Source: Myxococcales bacterium
Lineage (GTDB): Bacteria > Myxococcota_A > Polyangia > Palsa-1104
Assembly (NCBI GenBank): GCA_003170275.1
Contig: PNAM01000106.1
Location: 377,114-441,113 of the forward strand
Length of the DNA: 64,000 nucleotides
Reading direction: 5' to 3'
Shown: piece by piece, positions 25,900 through 33,770 of the stretch
How positions within the stretch are numbered: position 1 is the first letter of the stretch
Layout: the number at the start of each line of letters is the position of its first letter
Made by a program: the position numbers and the translations under genes
The notes under the pieces: generated by a model
Told to the model about the DNA's origin: nothing
The model's input: only the letters and a program-made list of their open reading frames with translations
Database searches by the model: none

Positions 25900-27669
25900 A
25901 TGCGAACCTGTCTCTTCACCATCCTCTCCGTCGTCGCGGCGGGCTGTGGCGGCATCATCGACACCCCGGACTCGACGGCCGAGGGCTTCGTCACCTTCTT
26001 CCCGCAGTATCCCGGCTGGAACGCCGCCTGGAGCCGCGCCGTCCTCGGCGCCGTCTACGGCACGCCGGCCATCGTCTCGTTGGGCGCCGGCCAGTACGAG
26101 CTGTTCTACGCCGCCACCATCCCGGCGAACGCGTCGGCTTGCCACCTGCAGCACCGCACCGGCGACGGCGATCACTGGAGCGCCCCCGACGACCTCGGCG
26201 ACGGCTTTCGCTGCGAATCGCCCGCCGCGGTCCAGTCGCACGGGCGGGTCGTTCTAGCCGCGGCCAAGTACGCCGACGGCAGCACCTGGACGCGCACGCG
26301 CAGCGGCACCTATTGGTACGACTGGGTCAACCTGGGCGGCGTCACGTACGCGCCGGTGGCGATCGCGTCCACCGACTACAAGCTGCACATCTTCGTGATC
26401 GGCACCGACGGGCGGCTCTACCAGATCACCGGCTACGGCGGCGCGTTCTGGAACGTCGGGCAGTGGCAGCTCCTCGGCGGCGCCAACAACCTCTACGCGC
26501 CTCCCACTGCGGTGAGCTGGGCCGGCATGCACATCGACGGGATGGTGCAGAACAGCCTCGGCGGGGCGACGCACTTCTGGATGGACGACGACACCTTCGG
26601 CGGCTTCGACGACCTCGGAATCCAGCTGTTCGGCAACTCCGGCGGAACGATCGTGTCGTCGGGCGTCGACCACCTCGACGTGTTCGTCCAGGCGAGCGAC
26701 CGGGGGCTGTACGAGAAGACCTACCAGGTCGGCTGGTCCGGCTGGCACCGGCTGGTGGACTGCGCCGGGGAGACGGGGATCGCGCCGCGCGCGAGCGAGG
26801 ACTCACTCGGCCGCATCGATCTCTTGACGCTCGGCATGGAGGGCTCGCTCTATCACACGTTCTACGGGAAGCTGTTCTCGAGCGCGCCGGGGCTCAAGCC
26901 CTACTGCTGCGGCGAGCGCTCGCTCGAGTGCTGCGGGAAGCCGATCGCGACCCGCTGTCGCGGCGAGGCCACCGACTCCAACTATTGCAACCCGGCGACC
27001 AACAAGTGCGAGGAGTGCGGCACCCAGGTCGGCGAGGCCTGCTGCAGTCGCGGCGCGCGCGGCGATCTGATGTGCAACTACAACAACAGCCCGACCACCT
27101 GCAATCCGCACACGCGGCTGTGCGAGACGCAGTCCCAGTGCGGTACGGCGGGACGCATGTGCTGCCCCAACGGCTGCCACGACGGATCGACGTGCGTCGA
27201 CGTGGACCAGGGGTACAACCTCGGCTGGTGCAATCCGCCGACCAAGCCGAGCTGCGGCGGCGCCAACGCGGCGTGCACCAGCTCGTCCAACTGCTGCACC
27301 GGGCTGGTCTGCCAGGGTGGCCACTGCCAGCAGTCGTCGACCGGCAAGACCTGCGGCGGCCAGCCCATCGGCAGCTCGACGCTGATCTACCGCGTCGGCG
27401 TGCAGGATCCGGGGTCGAAGTGCGTGCTGGTGATCGTCTCGGTGGTGGCCAACTCTCCCACCGAAGCGGGCGGCTGTGTCCGTCCGAGCTATCCCGGCTA
27501 CACGCTGCTCACCATGGGCGACGGCGGCACCTACGAGTTCGCGCTCTACAGCGACGTCACCGGCCTGTGCAATGACACGCAGGTGGTCAGCGACTCGCAG
27601 AGCAACGCCGAGGCCTGCGCGCAGTACCAGTGCACCAACTGCACCGTGGCCGCGGGCGCGTGCCCGTGA
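25900..27669 (+). CDS. Lipoprotein with lectin-like propeller and Cys-rich domain
   Basis: The protein has 589 residues with lipobox VVAAGC. Residues of about 45-320 form repeats like YKLHIFVIGTDGRLYQIT and HLDVFVQASDRGLYEKTY, the pattern of PLL/fucose-lectin-type beta-propellers. Residues of about 325-490 are very Cys-rich (CCGERSLECCGKP, CTSSSNCCTGLVC), like granulin or knottin repeats. A C-terminal beta domain follows. It probably binds glycans or a surface partner. GCAGGAGG precedes the ATG. It is divergent from the ECF sigma gene, with 116 bases between, and is a natural candidate target of it. Confidence 0.75.
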   Translation: MRTCLFTILSVVAAGCGGIIDTPDSTAEGFVTFFPQYPGWNAAWSRAVLGAVYGTPAIVSLGAGQYELFYAATIPANASACHLQHRTGDGDHWSAPDDLGDGFRCESPAAVQSHGRVVLAAAKYADGSTWTRTRSGTYWYDWVNLGGVTYAPVAIASTDYKLHIFVIGTDGRLYQITGYGGAFWNVGQWQLLGGANNLYAPPTAVSWAGMHIDGMVQNSLGGATHFWMDDDTFGGFDDLGIQLFGNSGGTIVSSGVDHLDVFVQASDRGLYEKTYQVGWSGWHRLVDCAGETGIAPRASEDSLGRIDLLTLGMEGSLYHTFYGKLFSSAPGLKPYCCGERSLECCGKPIATRCRGEATDSNYCNPATNKCEECGTQVGEACCSRGARGDLMCNYNNSPTTCNPHTRLCETQSQCGTAGRMCCPNGCHDGSTCVDVDQGYNLGWCNPPTKPSCGGANAACTSSSNCCTGLVCQGGHCQQSSTGKTCGGQPIGSSTLIYRVGVQDPGSKCVLVIVSVVANSPTEAGGCVRPSYPGYTLLTMGDGGTYEFALYSDVTGLCNDTQVVSDSQSNAEACAQYQCTNCTVAAGACP

Positions 27670-27675
27670 GGCATC

Positions 27676-28374
27676 TCATCGCTGGGCGGTGCGACCGTGC
27701 TCCTCGATCGCCTTGTATTCCGGCAGCCCGCGCAGATGCTTCTCGAACTCCGGATAGCTGCGTCGCTTCACCTGCGCCCGCAACCCTTGAATGGTCTTGA
27801 ACGGGAGTTCCTTGGAGACGTAGTTGACCAGCCAGTTGGGCAGCGCTCCGCCGGGGTTGGCGTGCACCTGGTATTCGACGCGGGTCTTGCCGTCCGGCTC
27901 CGCCCACAGATACCAGTGGCCGCGCAGCGACGGCATGCGCACCACGCCGTTGACCGGCGGCATGTTGGGGTGATCGACTGACGTGACCTCGATGCGGACC
28001 ACGCCCTCGCGCTCGTCGAAGGTGACCGTGTTGCTCAGGACCACGTCGCGATCCGACACCGGCCACGGCGCGCGCGTGCGGTTGTAGGCGATCTTCGATC
28101 GCTCGCCGCGATCCTCGACCAGGCTCGAGCTGCTGCACGAATCCATCCATTCGGTGCCCTTGTCGATGTCGTTGAACACCGACAGCAGCGACGCGAGCGG
28201 CGCGTCGACCACACCGCGGCCGCGGAACTCCTTCAGCTTGGATCCCTCGACCTTGCGGCGATCGACGACGATTCCCTTCTGATCGCTGACCTGCTCCCAG
28301 GGCTCGTCGGCGAGCGCCGGCGCGGCCGCGAAGAGTCCGCTCAACAGAAGGCCCGAATACAGAACGTTCCTCAT
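27676..28374 (-). CDS. Secreted START-domain protein
   Basis: The protein has 232 residues with a signal peptide (VLYSGLLLSGLFAAAPALA). The rest is a START/Bet v1-like lipid-binding fold: GVVDAPLASLLSVFNDIDKGTEW, PVSDRDVVL, and the C-terminal helix with LPNWLVNYVSKELPFKTIQGL. It is predicted to carry a hydrophobic ligand in the periplasm. AGGAGAG precedes the ATG. It follows the SDR gene by 33 bases on the same strand, so the two are probably one operon. Confidence 0.85.
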   Translation of the reverse strand: MRNVLYSGLLLSGLFAAAPALADEPWEQVSDQKGIVVDRRKVEGSKLKEFRGRGVVDAPLASLLSVFNDIDKGTEWMDSCSSSSLVEDRGERSKIAYNRTRAPWPVSDRDVVLSNTVTFDEREGVVRIEVTSVDHPNMPPVNGVVRMPSLRGHWYLWAEPDGKTRVEYQVHANPGGALPNWLVNYVSKELPFKTIQGLRAQVKRRSYPEFEKHLRGLPEYKAIEEHGRTAQR

Positions 28375-28407
28375 GATCTCTCCTGGATGAATGGTTTCGA
28401 AACCTGC

Positions 28408-29316
28408 CTAGCGACCTTGCAGCTGGAGCGCCTTGGACGTCGACGCGAGCTGCCGCGCGAACCGGCGGCGCGTGAAGCCCAGCGCCAGCGCCAGCAGCGC
28501 GTCGGCCCAACGCTCCGGCAGCGCGCGCAGAAAGCCCATCGCGAATCCGGCGCGCAGCGGCGCGACGTAGCGCGCGTTCGGCCGGCGCGCGGTCGCCGCC
28601 TTTTCGATCGCGCGCGAAATGCAGCGCGGCCCGACCGCCGTCTTGTCGCTGAACTTGCGCATGTCCTCGGCGCGGTCGAGCACCGGCGCGTACGGCGAAT
28701 CCGCGCGGCGGTACTTCGACGCCTCGATCATCGAGCGATCGGTGAACCCGGTGTCGATCACCCCGGGCTCGATCAGCGAGACCTGCACACCGAACGGCCG
28801 CAGCTCCACGCGCAGCGCGTCGGAGAGCGACTCGACCGCGTACTTGGTCGAGTTGTAGACGCCGAACAGCGGCAGCGTGAACCGCCCGCCCAGGCTGCTC
28901 ACATTAATGATGCGGCCCGCGCCGCGCTCGCGCATCTGCGGCAGGAAGGCGCGCGTGACCGCCATCAGGCCGAACACGTTGGTCTCGTACTGCGCGCGCA
29001 TGTCCTCGTCGCTGATCATTTCGGTAGGACCCAAGACCCCGTAGCCTGCGTTGTTCACCAACACGTCGAGGCCGTGCCCGCCGGTGCGCGCGTCGACGCT
29101 CGCCTTGGCGCCCGCCACCGACGCGGGGTCGGTAACGTCGAGGACCAGGGTCTCGAGGCGGGTGTCGCGCGCATCGGTCTTCAGGAGCTCGAGCGCGGCG
29201 GGGTTGCGGCCGGTCGCGAAGACGCGATGGCCGAGGTGCGCCAGGTGCAGCGCCGCGTGGCGGCCGATGCCGGAGGTGGCGCCCGTGATCAGGATGGTCA
29301 GCGACTTCTTGGACAT
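28408..29316 (-). CDS. Short-chain dehydrogenase/reductase (SDR)
   Basis: The protein has 302 residues. The cofactor loop is TGATSGIG (11-18), NNAG is at 88-91, the catalytic Ser is about 141 in INVSS, and Tyr154/Lys158 are in YNSTK. The C-terminal part includes the substrate loop (EPGVIDTGFTDRS). It probably acts on a lipid or steroid-like substrate given the START neighbour; that is inferred. AAGGAG precedes the ATG. A palindromic operator lies 26 bases upstream. Confidence 0.9.
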   Translation of the reverse strand: MSKKSLTILITGATSGIGRHAALHLAHLGHRVFATGRNPAALELLKTDARDTRLETLVLDVTDPASVAGAKASVDARTGGHGLDVLVNNAGYGVLGPTEMISDEDMRAQYETNVFGLMAVTRAFLPQMRERGAGRIINVSSLGGRFTLPLFGVYNSTKYAVESLSDALRVELRPFGVQVSLIEPGVIDTGFTDRSMIEASKYRRADSPYAPVLDRAEDMRKFSDKTAVGPRCISRAIEKAATARRPNARYVAPLRAGFAMGFLRALPERWADALLALALGFTRRRFARQLASTSKALQLQGR

Positions 29317-29341
29317 GTGCAGCTCTCCTTGAGTAGGTTGG

Positions 29342-29359
29342 GGAATGAACGTTCATTCC
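29342..29359. promoter_or_regulatory. TetR operator upstream of the SDR gene
   Basis: GGAATGAACGTTCATTCC is a perfect 18-bp palindrome. It differs only in the two central bases from a second palindrome over the tetR start (29964-29985). It lies between the tetR stop and the SDR start. Confidence 0.8.
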
Positions 29360-29383
29360 GCTTTTGGGTCAAAAAAAAGGGAC

Positions 29384-29980
29384 TCAGGCGCGGACTGCCT
29401 CCCAGCAGCACTGCTCGGCGGCCATCAAAGCGTCCTTGGTGAGCGGGATCCGCCCTTCGAGCCCCGCGCGGAACACGCCGAGGAACGCACCGTCGGAGAA
29501 CGCCATCAGCAGCGCCGGATCCGCCTGCTTGAGCACCTGGTCGGCCTGCGCCTTCTTCACCATGGCGATGCCGAAACCGACGATGTTGTTCTCCATGGCC
29601 AGGCTCTCCGGGTCGAGATACCGGCCGTGGTGGTGCAGCTCCAGGAACGCGAATTCACGCGGGTGGGCGACGGCAAACTCGGCCATTCGATCCCACACCG
29701 TGCGGAACTGCTCGCGCGGCGGACGATCGCTCGGGAAGTCGTCGAGGACGCGCGCCGCGATCGCGCCCTTCCACTTCCGGTAGAGCGCGTTGACCAGCGC
29801 TTCCTTGCTGTCGAAGTAGCGGTAGATGGTGCCCAGGCCCACGCCCGCCCGCTCTGCCACCAGCGGAACCGCCGTGCCGTGGAAGCCGCGCTCGACGAAC
29901 AGCTCGAGGGCGGCCTCGAGGATCGTGTCGGCTTTCTCGGTCTCGACCGGCTTCAGCACCACAGCGGAATGAATATTCAT
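29384..29980 (-). CDS. TetR-family repressor
   Basis: The protein has about 198 residues. The N-terminal helix-turn-helix is at about 15-60 (ILEAALELFVERGFHGTAVPLVAERAGVGLGTIYRYFDSKEAL). The rest is the ligand-binding helical domain. It probably represses itself and the downstream SDR/START genes through two near-identical palindromes. The ATG at 29980 lies within one of these palindromes; the frame opens earlier, and GTG codons at about 29965 are alternatives. Such overlap means a bound repressor covers the start region. Confidence 0.85.
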   Translation of the reverse strand: MNIHSAVVLKPVETEKADTILEAALELFVERGFHGTAVPLVAERAGVGLGTIYRYFDSKEALVNALYRKWKGAIAARVLDDFPSDRPPREQFRTVWDRMAEFAVAHPREFAFLELHHHGRYLDPESLAMENNIVGFGIAMVKKAQADQVLKQADPALLMAFSDGAFLGVFRAGLEGRIPLTKDALMAAEQCCWEAVRA

Positions 29981-29985
29981 TCCGC
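29964..29985. promoter_or_regulatory. TetR operator over the tetR start
   Basis: This is a perfect 22-bp palindrome with core GGAATGAATATTCATTCC (29966-29983), flanked by GC and GC. It covers the predicted start codon of tetR and pairs with the operator at 29342-29359. Confidence 0.8.
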
Positions 29986-30063
29986 GACGGATCGTCAAGG
30001 GTAATTCGACAAGTAGCTGAATTCATTACGAGCCGATGTGAGGGCAGGTCGCATCCAAGCAAC

Positions 30064-30522
30064 ATGAGCATCCCCGTAGCTGTCGGACAGCACGCCCCGG
30101 ACTTCCGCCTGTCGAGCGCCGGCGGCGTCGAGGTAGCGCTGTCGAGCTTCGCCGGCAAGAAGAGCGTGGTCCTGTTCTTCTACCCGCGAGACGAATCGCC
30201 CGGCTGCACCGCCGAAGCGTGCAGCTTCCGCGACGCCTACGAGGAGTTCGTCGCCGCCGGCGCGGAAGTGATCGGCATCAGCAGCGACTCGCTCGATTCG
30301 CACTCGTCGTTCGCGCACAAGCACGGGCTGCAGTTCCAGCTGCTCGCCGACCAGGGCGGCGTGGTGCGCGAGCGCTACGGCATCAAGGCCACCCTGGGCG
30401 TGATCCCCGGCCGCGAGACCTTCGTGATCGACAAGCAGGGCGTGGTCCGGCACGTGTTCCGCTCGCAGCTGCGCGCGAAGCAACACGTCGCCGAAGCGCT
30501 GCAGATCCTCGCCCGCCTCTAG
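30064..30522 (+). CDS. bcp: Peroxiredoxin of the PrxQ/Bcp type
   Basis: The protein has 152 residues, full length for the family. The peroxidatic Cys48 is in ESPGCTAEAC, with the resolving Cys53 five residues later as in PrxQ. The thioredoxin fold shows in KKSVVLFFYPRDESPGCT and GRETFVIDKQG. It reduces hydrogen peroxide and organic hydroperoxides using thioredoxin. The gene is divergent from the tetR/SDR cluster; no strong ribosome site precedes the ATG. Confidence 0.93.
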   Translation: MSIPVAVGQHAPDFRLSSAGGVEVALSSFAGKKSVVLFFYPRDESPGCTAEACSFRDAYEEFVAAGAEVIGISSDSLDSHSSFAHKHGLQFQLLADQGGVVRERYGIKATLGVIPGRETFVIDKQGVVRHVFRSQLRAKQHVAEALQILARL

Positions 30523-30557
30523 CTCCTACCGTCGACAGGTGGGCGTATGATGGTCGG

Positions 30558-31283
30558 ATGCGCGTGATCGCGATCGCTCGGTTGGGCACGCCCATCGAGC
30601 GCGAAGCGGAAGCGCTCGCCGCCGATCTGGGAACGCTCGCGTACGGAGAGCGACTCAAGCTGAGCGCCGGCCTGCCAGCCATCGTGCTGTCCACGCCCGA
30701 CGAAGCGCGCGCGGAATCGCTCCTGCAGAACCTGCGTCGGCGCGGGCATGAGGCGATCGCGTGCCTGGCCTCCGACGTGGTGCCTTCCGGCGCGATGATC
30801 TCGCTGCGGCGCTTTCGCCTGGACGACGATGCGCTCGTCGCGTCGGATCAAGCGGAAGAGCGCCTGCCGTGGAACGACATTTCGGCGCTCCTCCGCGCGA
30901 CGCAACGAACGCGCACCCAGACCGTGGACGTGGTCAAGGAGAAGAAGTTCGACCTGCCGCGCGCTCTGGCGACCGGCGGGCTGATCAGAAACCGCACGAC
31001 CAAGCGAGAGGTCTCCACGCGCAGCGAAGTGATCGAGCCGGTGCTCTATCTCTTCCGTCGCAGCGGCAAGACGCCCTTCATCTTGCGCGAGCAGGGGACG
31101 CACTACGGCGCGCTCGGATCGCAGTTGGAGCCGACCGCGCCACGCAACTTCAAGCTCACGGTCGATCACCTGCGCGCGCGCGCACCGCTCGCCACCTTCG
31201 ATGAACGGCTCCTGACGCGCAAGTGCTCGCCGCAGGAGCTGGACCTGCTGGCCCATCTACTCGCCCTCTCGATCGCCTTGTGA
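30558..31283 (+). CDS. Conserved-looking hypothetical protein
   Basis: The protein has 241 residues with no signal peptide or membrane helix. The N-terminal part (RVIAIARLGTPIEREAEALAADLG, LSTPDEARAESLLQNLRRRGH) looks like a small alpha/beta domain that may sense or bind something. The later part has IEPVLYLFRRSGKTPFILREQGTHYGALG. No catalytic motif is recognised. The ATG at 30558 is weakly supported, and the open frame further upstream overlaps peroxiredoxin and is a shadow. Confidence 0.7.
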   Translation: MRVIAIARLGTPIEREAEALAADLGTLAYGERLKLSAGLPAIVLSTPDEARAESLLQNLRRRGHEAIACLASDVVPSGAMISLRRFRLDDDALVASDQAEERLPWNDISALLRATQRTRTQTVDVVKEKKFDLPRALATGGLIRNRTTKREVSTRSEVIEPVLYLFRRSGKTPFILREQGTHYGALGSQLEPTAPRNFKLTVDHLRARAPLATFDERLLTRKCSPQELDLLAHLLALSIAL

Positions 31284-31326
31284 ACCCTGGTTCGTTCGGC
31301 ATATTCTCGGGTCGCGAGGGGGACCA

Positions 31327-32631
31327 TTGGAAGTTCGCGCGTTGATGCTCGGCCTGATGCTGTTGCCGACACCCGCGCGCGCGGCCGACGAGCCGCTCAC
31401 GCTCGACGCCGCGATCTCGTTGGCGCTGGAGAACAACGAGCGCTCGCTCAAGACGCCGCTGCGGGTCGAGGCGGCGGTGGGCGGGCTCGATCGCGCGCGC
31501 AGCGGGTTTCTTCCGACGCTCGTCGGGCAGGGCGCGGGCAGCGTGGGAACGATCGCGGACAAGGCGGGACGAAACTTCTCCGGGGACGCGGCGGTCACCC
31601 TCAATCAGCCGCTCTTGAACGCCTCGGCGCTGCCGCTCTATTGGCAGGCGAAGCACGCGCTCGCGTCGGAGCGCTGGGGAGCGGTCGAAGATCTGCGGCT
31701 GCTCGCGTTCGACACCACCAACGCATTCGTCACCGCGCTCTCCACCGACCAGCTCCTGATCGCGGCGCAACGGCGCCTCGAGCGCGCGCAGTCGGATCTC
31801 GAGGACTCCTCCGCGCGGGCGACGGCGGGGCTCACCAGCTCCAACGACGTGACGCGCGCGAGCGTCGCGGTGGCCCAGGCGCAGAGCCAGGCGGCGGCCG
31901 CGCAAGGCAACGTGCAGCGCGCCTACCTCGAGCTGGCGTTCCTGGTCGGCAAGCCGATCAAGGTTCCGCTGGTCGCGCCCGAGACCACCACCGACAACGC
32001 GCGTCACAACAGCTGGAAGCCGGAGGACGTGGCGCGCCGCGCCGAGGCCCGCCGCCCCGATGTCAAGGCGGCCGCCGAGCACACGCAGGCGCTGCGCTAC
32101 TTCGCGCAGGAGCCGCTCTACCGGCTGGCGCCGACGCTCGGGTTGTCGGCGCAGGTCCATCAGCTGATCGATCCGCTGCCCACCGACGTGGCGACCTCGC
32201 TCACCGCGCAGCTCACGCTCACCTGGACCATCTACGACGCGGGCGTGCGCTACGCCGATCGGCGCACGCGCGTCGCGCAGCTGGAGAGCGCGTCGCTCGA
32301 CGAGCGTGCCTTGCGCCGCTCGGTGGCGACCGATCTGGCGATCGCGGTCGCGGCGCTGCACGCGGCGCGCGCGGTCTACCAGATCTCGGAGCAGGCGGTC
32401 GGCAGTGCGCAGAAGAACACCGACGAGACGGCCATCCTCTACAAGCAGGGCCTGGCGAAGGCCATCGAGGTGACCGACGCCAACGCCAGCCGCTACGATG
32501 CGGAGGTCACGCGCGCCTCGGCCAAGCTGTCGATGGAGCAGGCCTACCTGAACCTCCGCTATACGCTCGGCCTGGGTCCGCTCTCGGACGAGCTGCCGCA
32601 AGTCGGAAAGCCGAAGGGAGCGTCCAGGTGA
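31327..32631 (+). CDS. TolC-family outer-membrane efflux protein
   Basis: The protein has 434 residues with a short signal peptide (ALMLGLMLLPTPARA). Two long coiled-coil segments carry the pattern of the outer-membrane efflux duplication, for example LTLDAAISLALENN at the start and QAYLNLRYTLGLG at the end. It forms the exit channel of the pump coded next. The TTG start at 31327 is preceded by GAGGGGGACCA; an ATG follows six codons later. Its stop overlaps the next start by one base (TGATG). Confidence 0.9.
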   Translation: MEVRALMLGLMLLPTPARAADEPLTLDAAISLALENNERSLKTPLRVEAAVGGLDRARSGFLPTLVGQGAGSVGTIADKAGRNFSGDAAVTLNQPLLNASALPLYWQAKHALASERWGAVEDLRLLAFDTTNAFVTALSTDQLLIAAQRRLERAQSDLEDSSARATAGLTSSNDVTRASVAVAQAQSQAAAAQGNVQRAYLELAFLVGKPIKVPLVAPETTTDNARHNSWKPEDVARRAEARRPDVKAAAEHTQALRYFAQEPLYRLAPTLGLSAQVHQLIDPLPTDVATSLTAQLTLTWTIYDAGVRYADRRTRVAQLESASLDERALRRSVATDLAIAVAALHAARAVYQISEQAVGSAQKNTDETAILYKQGLAKAIEVTDANASRYDAEVTRASAKLSMEQAYLNLRYTLGLGPLSDELPQVGKPKGASR

Positions 32632-33770
32632 TGCGCGGAATTCTGTGGTTGGCGCCGATCGCGGCGATGGTGGTGGGGTGCGGGGACAAGAAGGATCCCG
32701 CGCCACGCGCCGGCCGTCAGGCGCTGGTGTTCAGCGTCGACGTGATCCTGGTCGAGGCGAAGAAGGTCGACTACCTGGTGCAGGCGCCGGGCACCATCGA
32801 CGCGTTCGAGCGGGTCCAGGTGACGGCGCGCGTGGCGGGTGTGGTCGATCGCGTGCTGTTCGCCGAGGGACAGCAGGTCAAGCGGGGCGCCGCGCTGGTG
32901 AACATCGACTCCGAGCGCTACGCGCTGGCGGTCGCGCAGTCCAGGGCGTCGCTGGCCAAGACCAACGCCACGCAGGCCGACGCCGAGGCCATGGTCGCCC
33001 GCCGAGAGGGAGCGACCGCCGATCATCCCGGGCTCATCCCGGGCGAAGAGCTGGCGACCAACAAGACCAAGGTGCTCACCGCGAAGGCCGACGTCGAGGT
33101 CGCCGCGCAGGCGCTCAAGACCGCCCAGGTGAACCTGCGCGACTCGTCGGTGATCGCGCCCATCGACGGCGTGATCCAGACGCGCACCATCGAGACCGGG
33201 CAGTACGTGCAAGCCGGCTACGTGATGGCCACGCTGTTGCGCTCCGACCCGATGCTGCTCCATTTCCAGGTCGAGCCCGACGACGCGCCGCGCCTCAAGC
33301 CGGGGATGGTCGCCAACTTCGCCATGCGCGAGACGCAGCGGACCTTCAACGCCAAGCTGACGCTGGTCTCCGCGTCCGCCGACACCACCACGCACATGAT
33401 CTCGATCACCGGCGAGGTGACCGCTGACGAGCACAAGTACTGGCTGCGGCCGGGCTCGTTCTGCGACGTGACCATCAACCTGGGCTCGACGCGCGACGCT
33501 CCGCTGATCCCACGCAGCGCCGCGCGCGCCACCGACCACGGCTATGTCGCCTACGTGATCGAGGGTGAGGTCGCCAAGGAGCACCCGCTAGTCCTCGGCA
33601 TGAGCACCAAGGAGGGTTGGGTCGAGGTGCGCTCGGGGTTGAAGGCCGGCGACCAGCTGGTGGTGCGCGGCGCCGAGCCGCTCTCGACGGGCGCCAAGGT
33701 GCGCGTGACGAAGGTGACGCCCGAGTCGCTCAACGCCGGCGCGCCCGCGGCGGGAGCGGCCGGCCCGTGA
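32631..33770 (+). CDS. RND efflux periplasmic adaptor (membrane fusion protein)
   Basis: The protein has 379 residues and is a lipoprotein (AAMVVGC). It has the usual adaptor order: beta-barrel/lipoyl start (APGTIDAFERVQVTARVAGVV), a central helical hairpin (about 95-175), lipoyl half (SSVIAPIDGVIQTRTIETGQYV), a beta-barrel and a membrane-proximal domain. It bridges the pump and TolC. The ATG directly follows the TolC stop; GAAGGGAG lies ten bases upstream. Its stop overlaps the pump start (GTGA). Confidence 0.92.
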   Translation: MRGILWLAPIAAMVVGCGDKKDPAPRAGRQALVFSVDVILVEAKKVDYLVQAPGTIDAFERVQVTARVAGVVDRVLFAEGQQVKRGAALVNIDSERYALAVAQSRASLAKTNATQADAEAMVARREGATADHPGLIPGEELATNKTKVLTAKADVEVAAQALKTAQVNLRDSSVIAPIDGVIQTRTIETGQYVQAGYVMATLLRSDPMLLHFQVEPDDAPRLKPGMVANFAMRETQRTFNAKLTLVSASADTTTHMISITGEVTADEHKYWLRPGSFCDVTINLGSTRDAPLIPRSAARATDHGYVAYVIEGEVAKEHPLVLGMSTKEGWVEVRSGLKAGDQLVVRGAEPLSTGAKVRVTKVTPESLNAGAPAAGAAGP

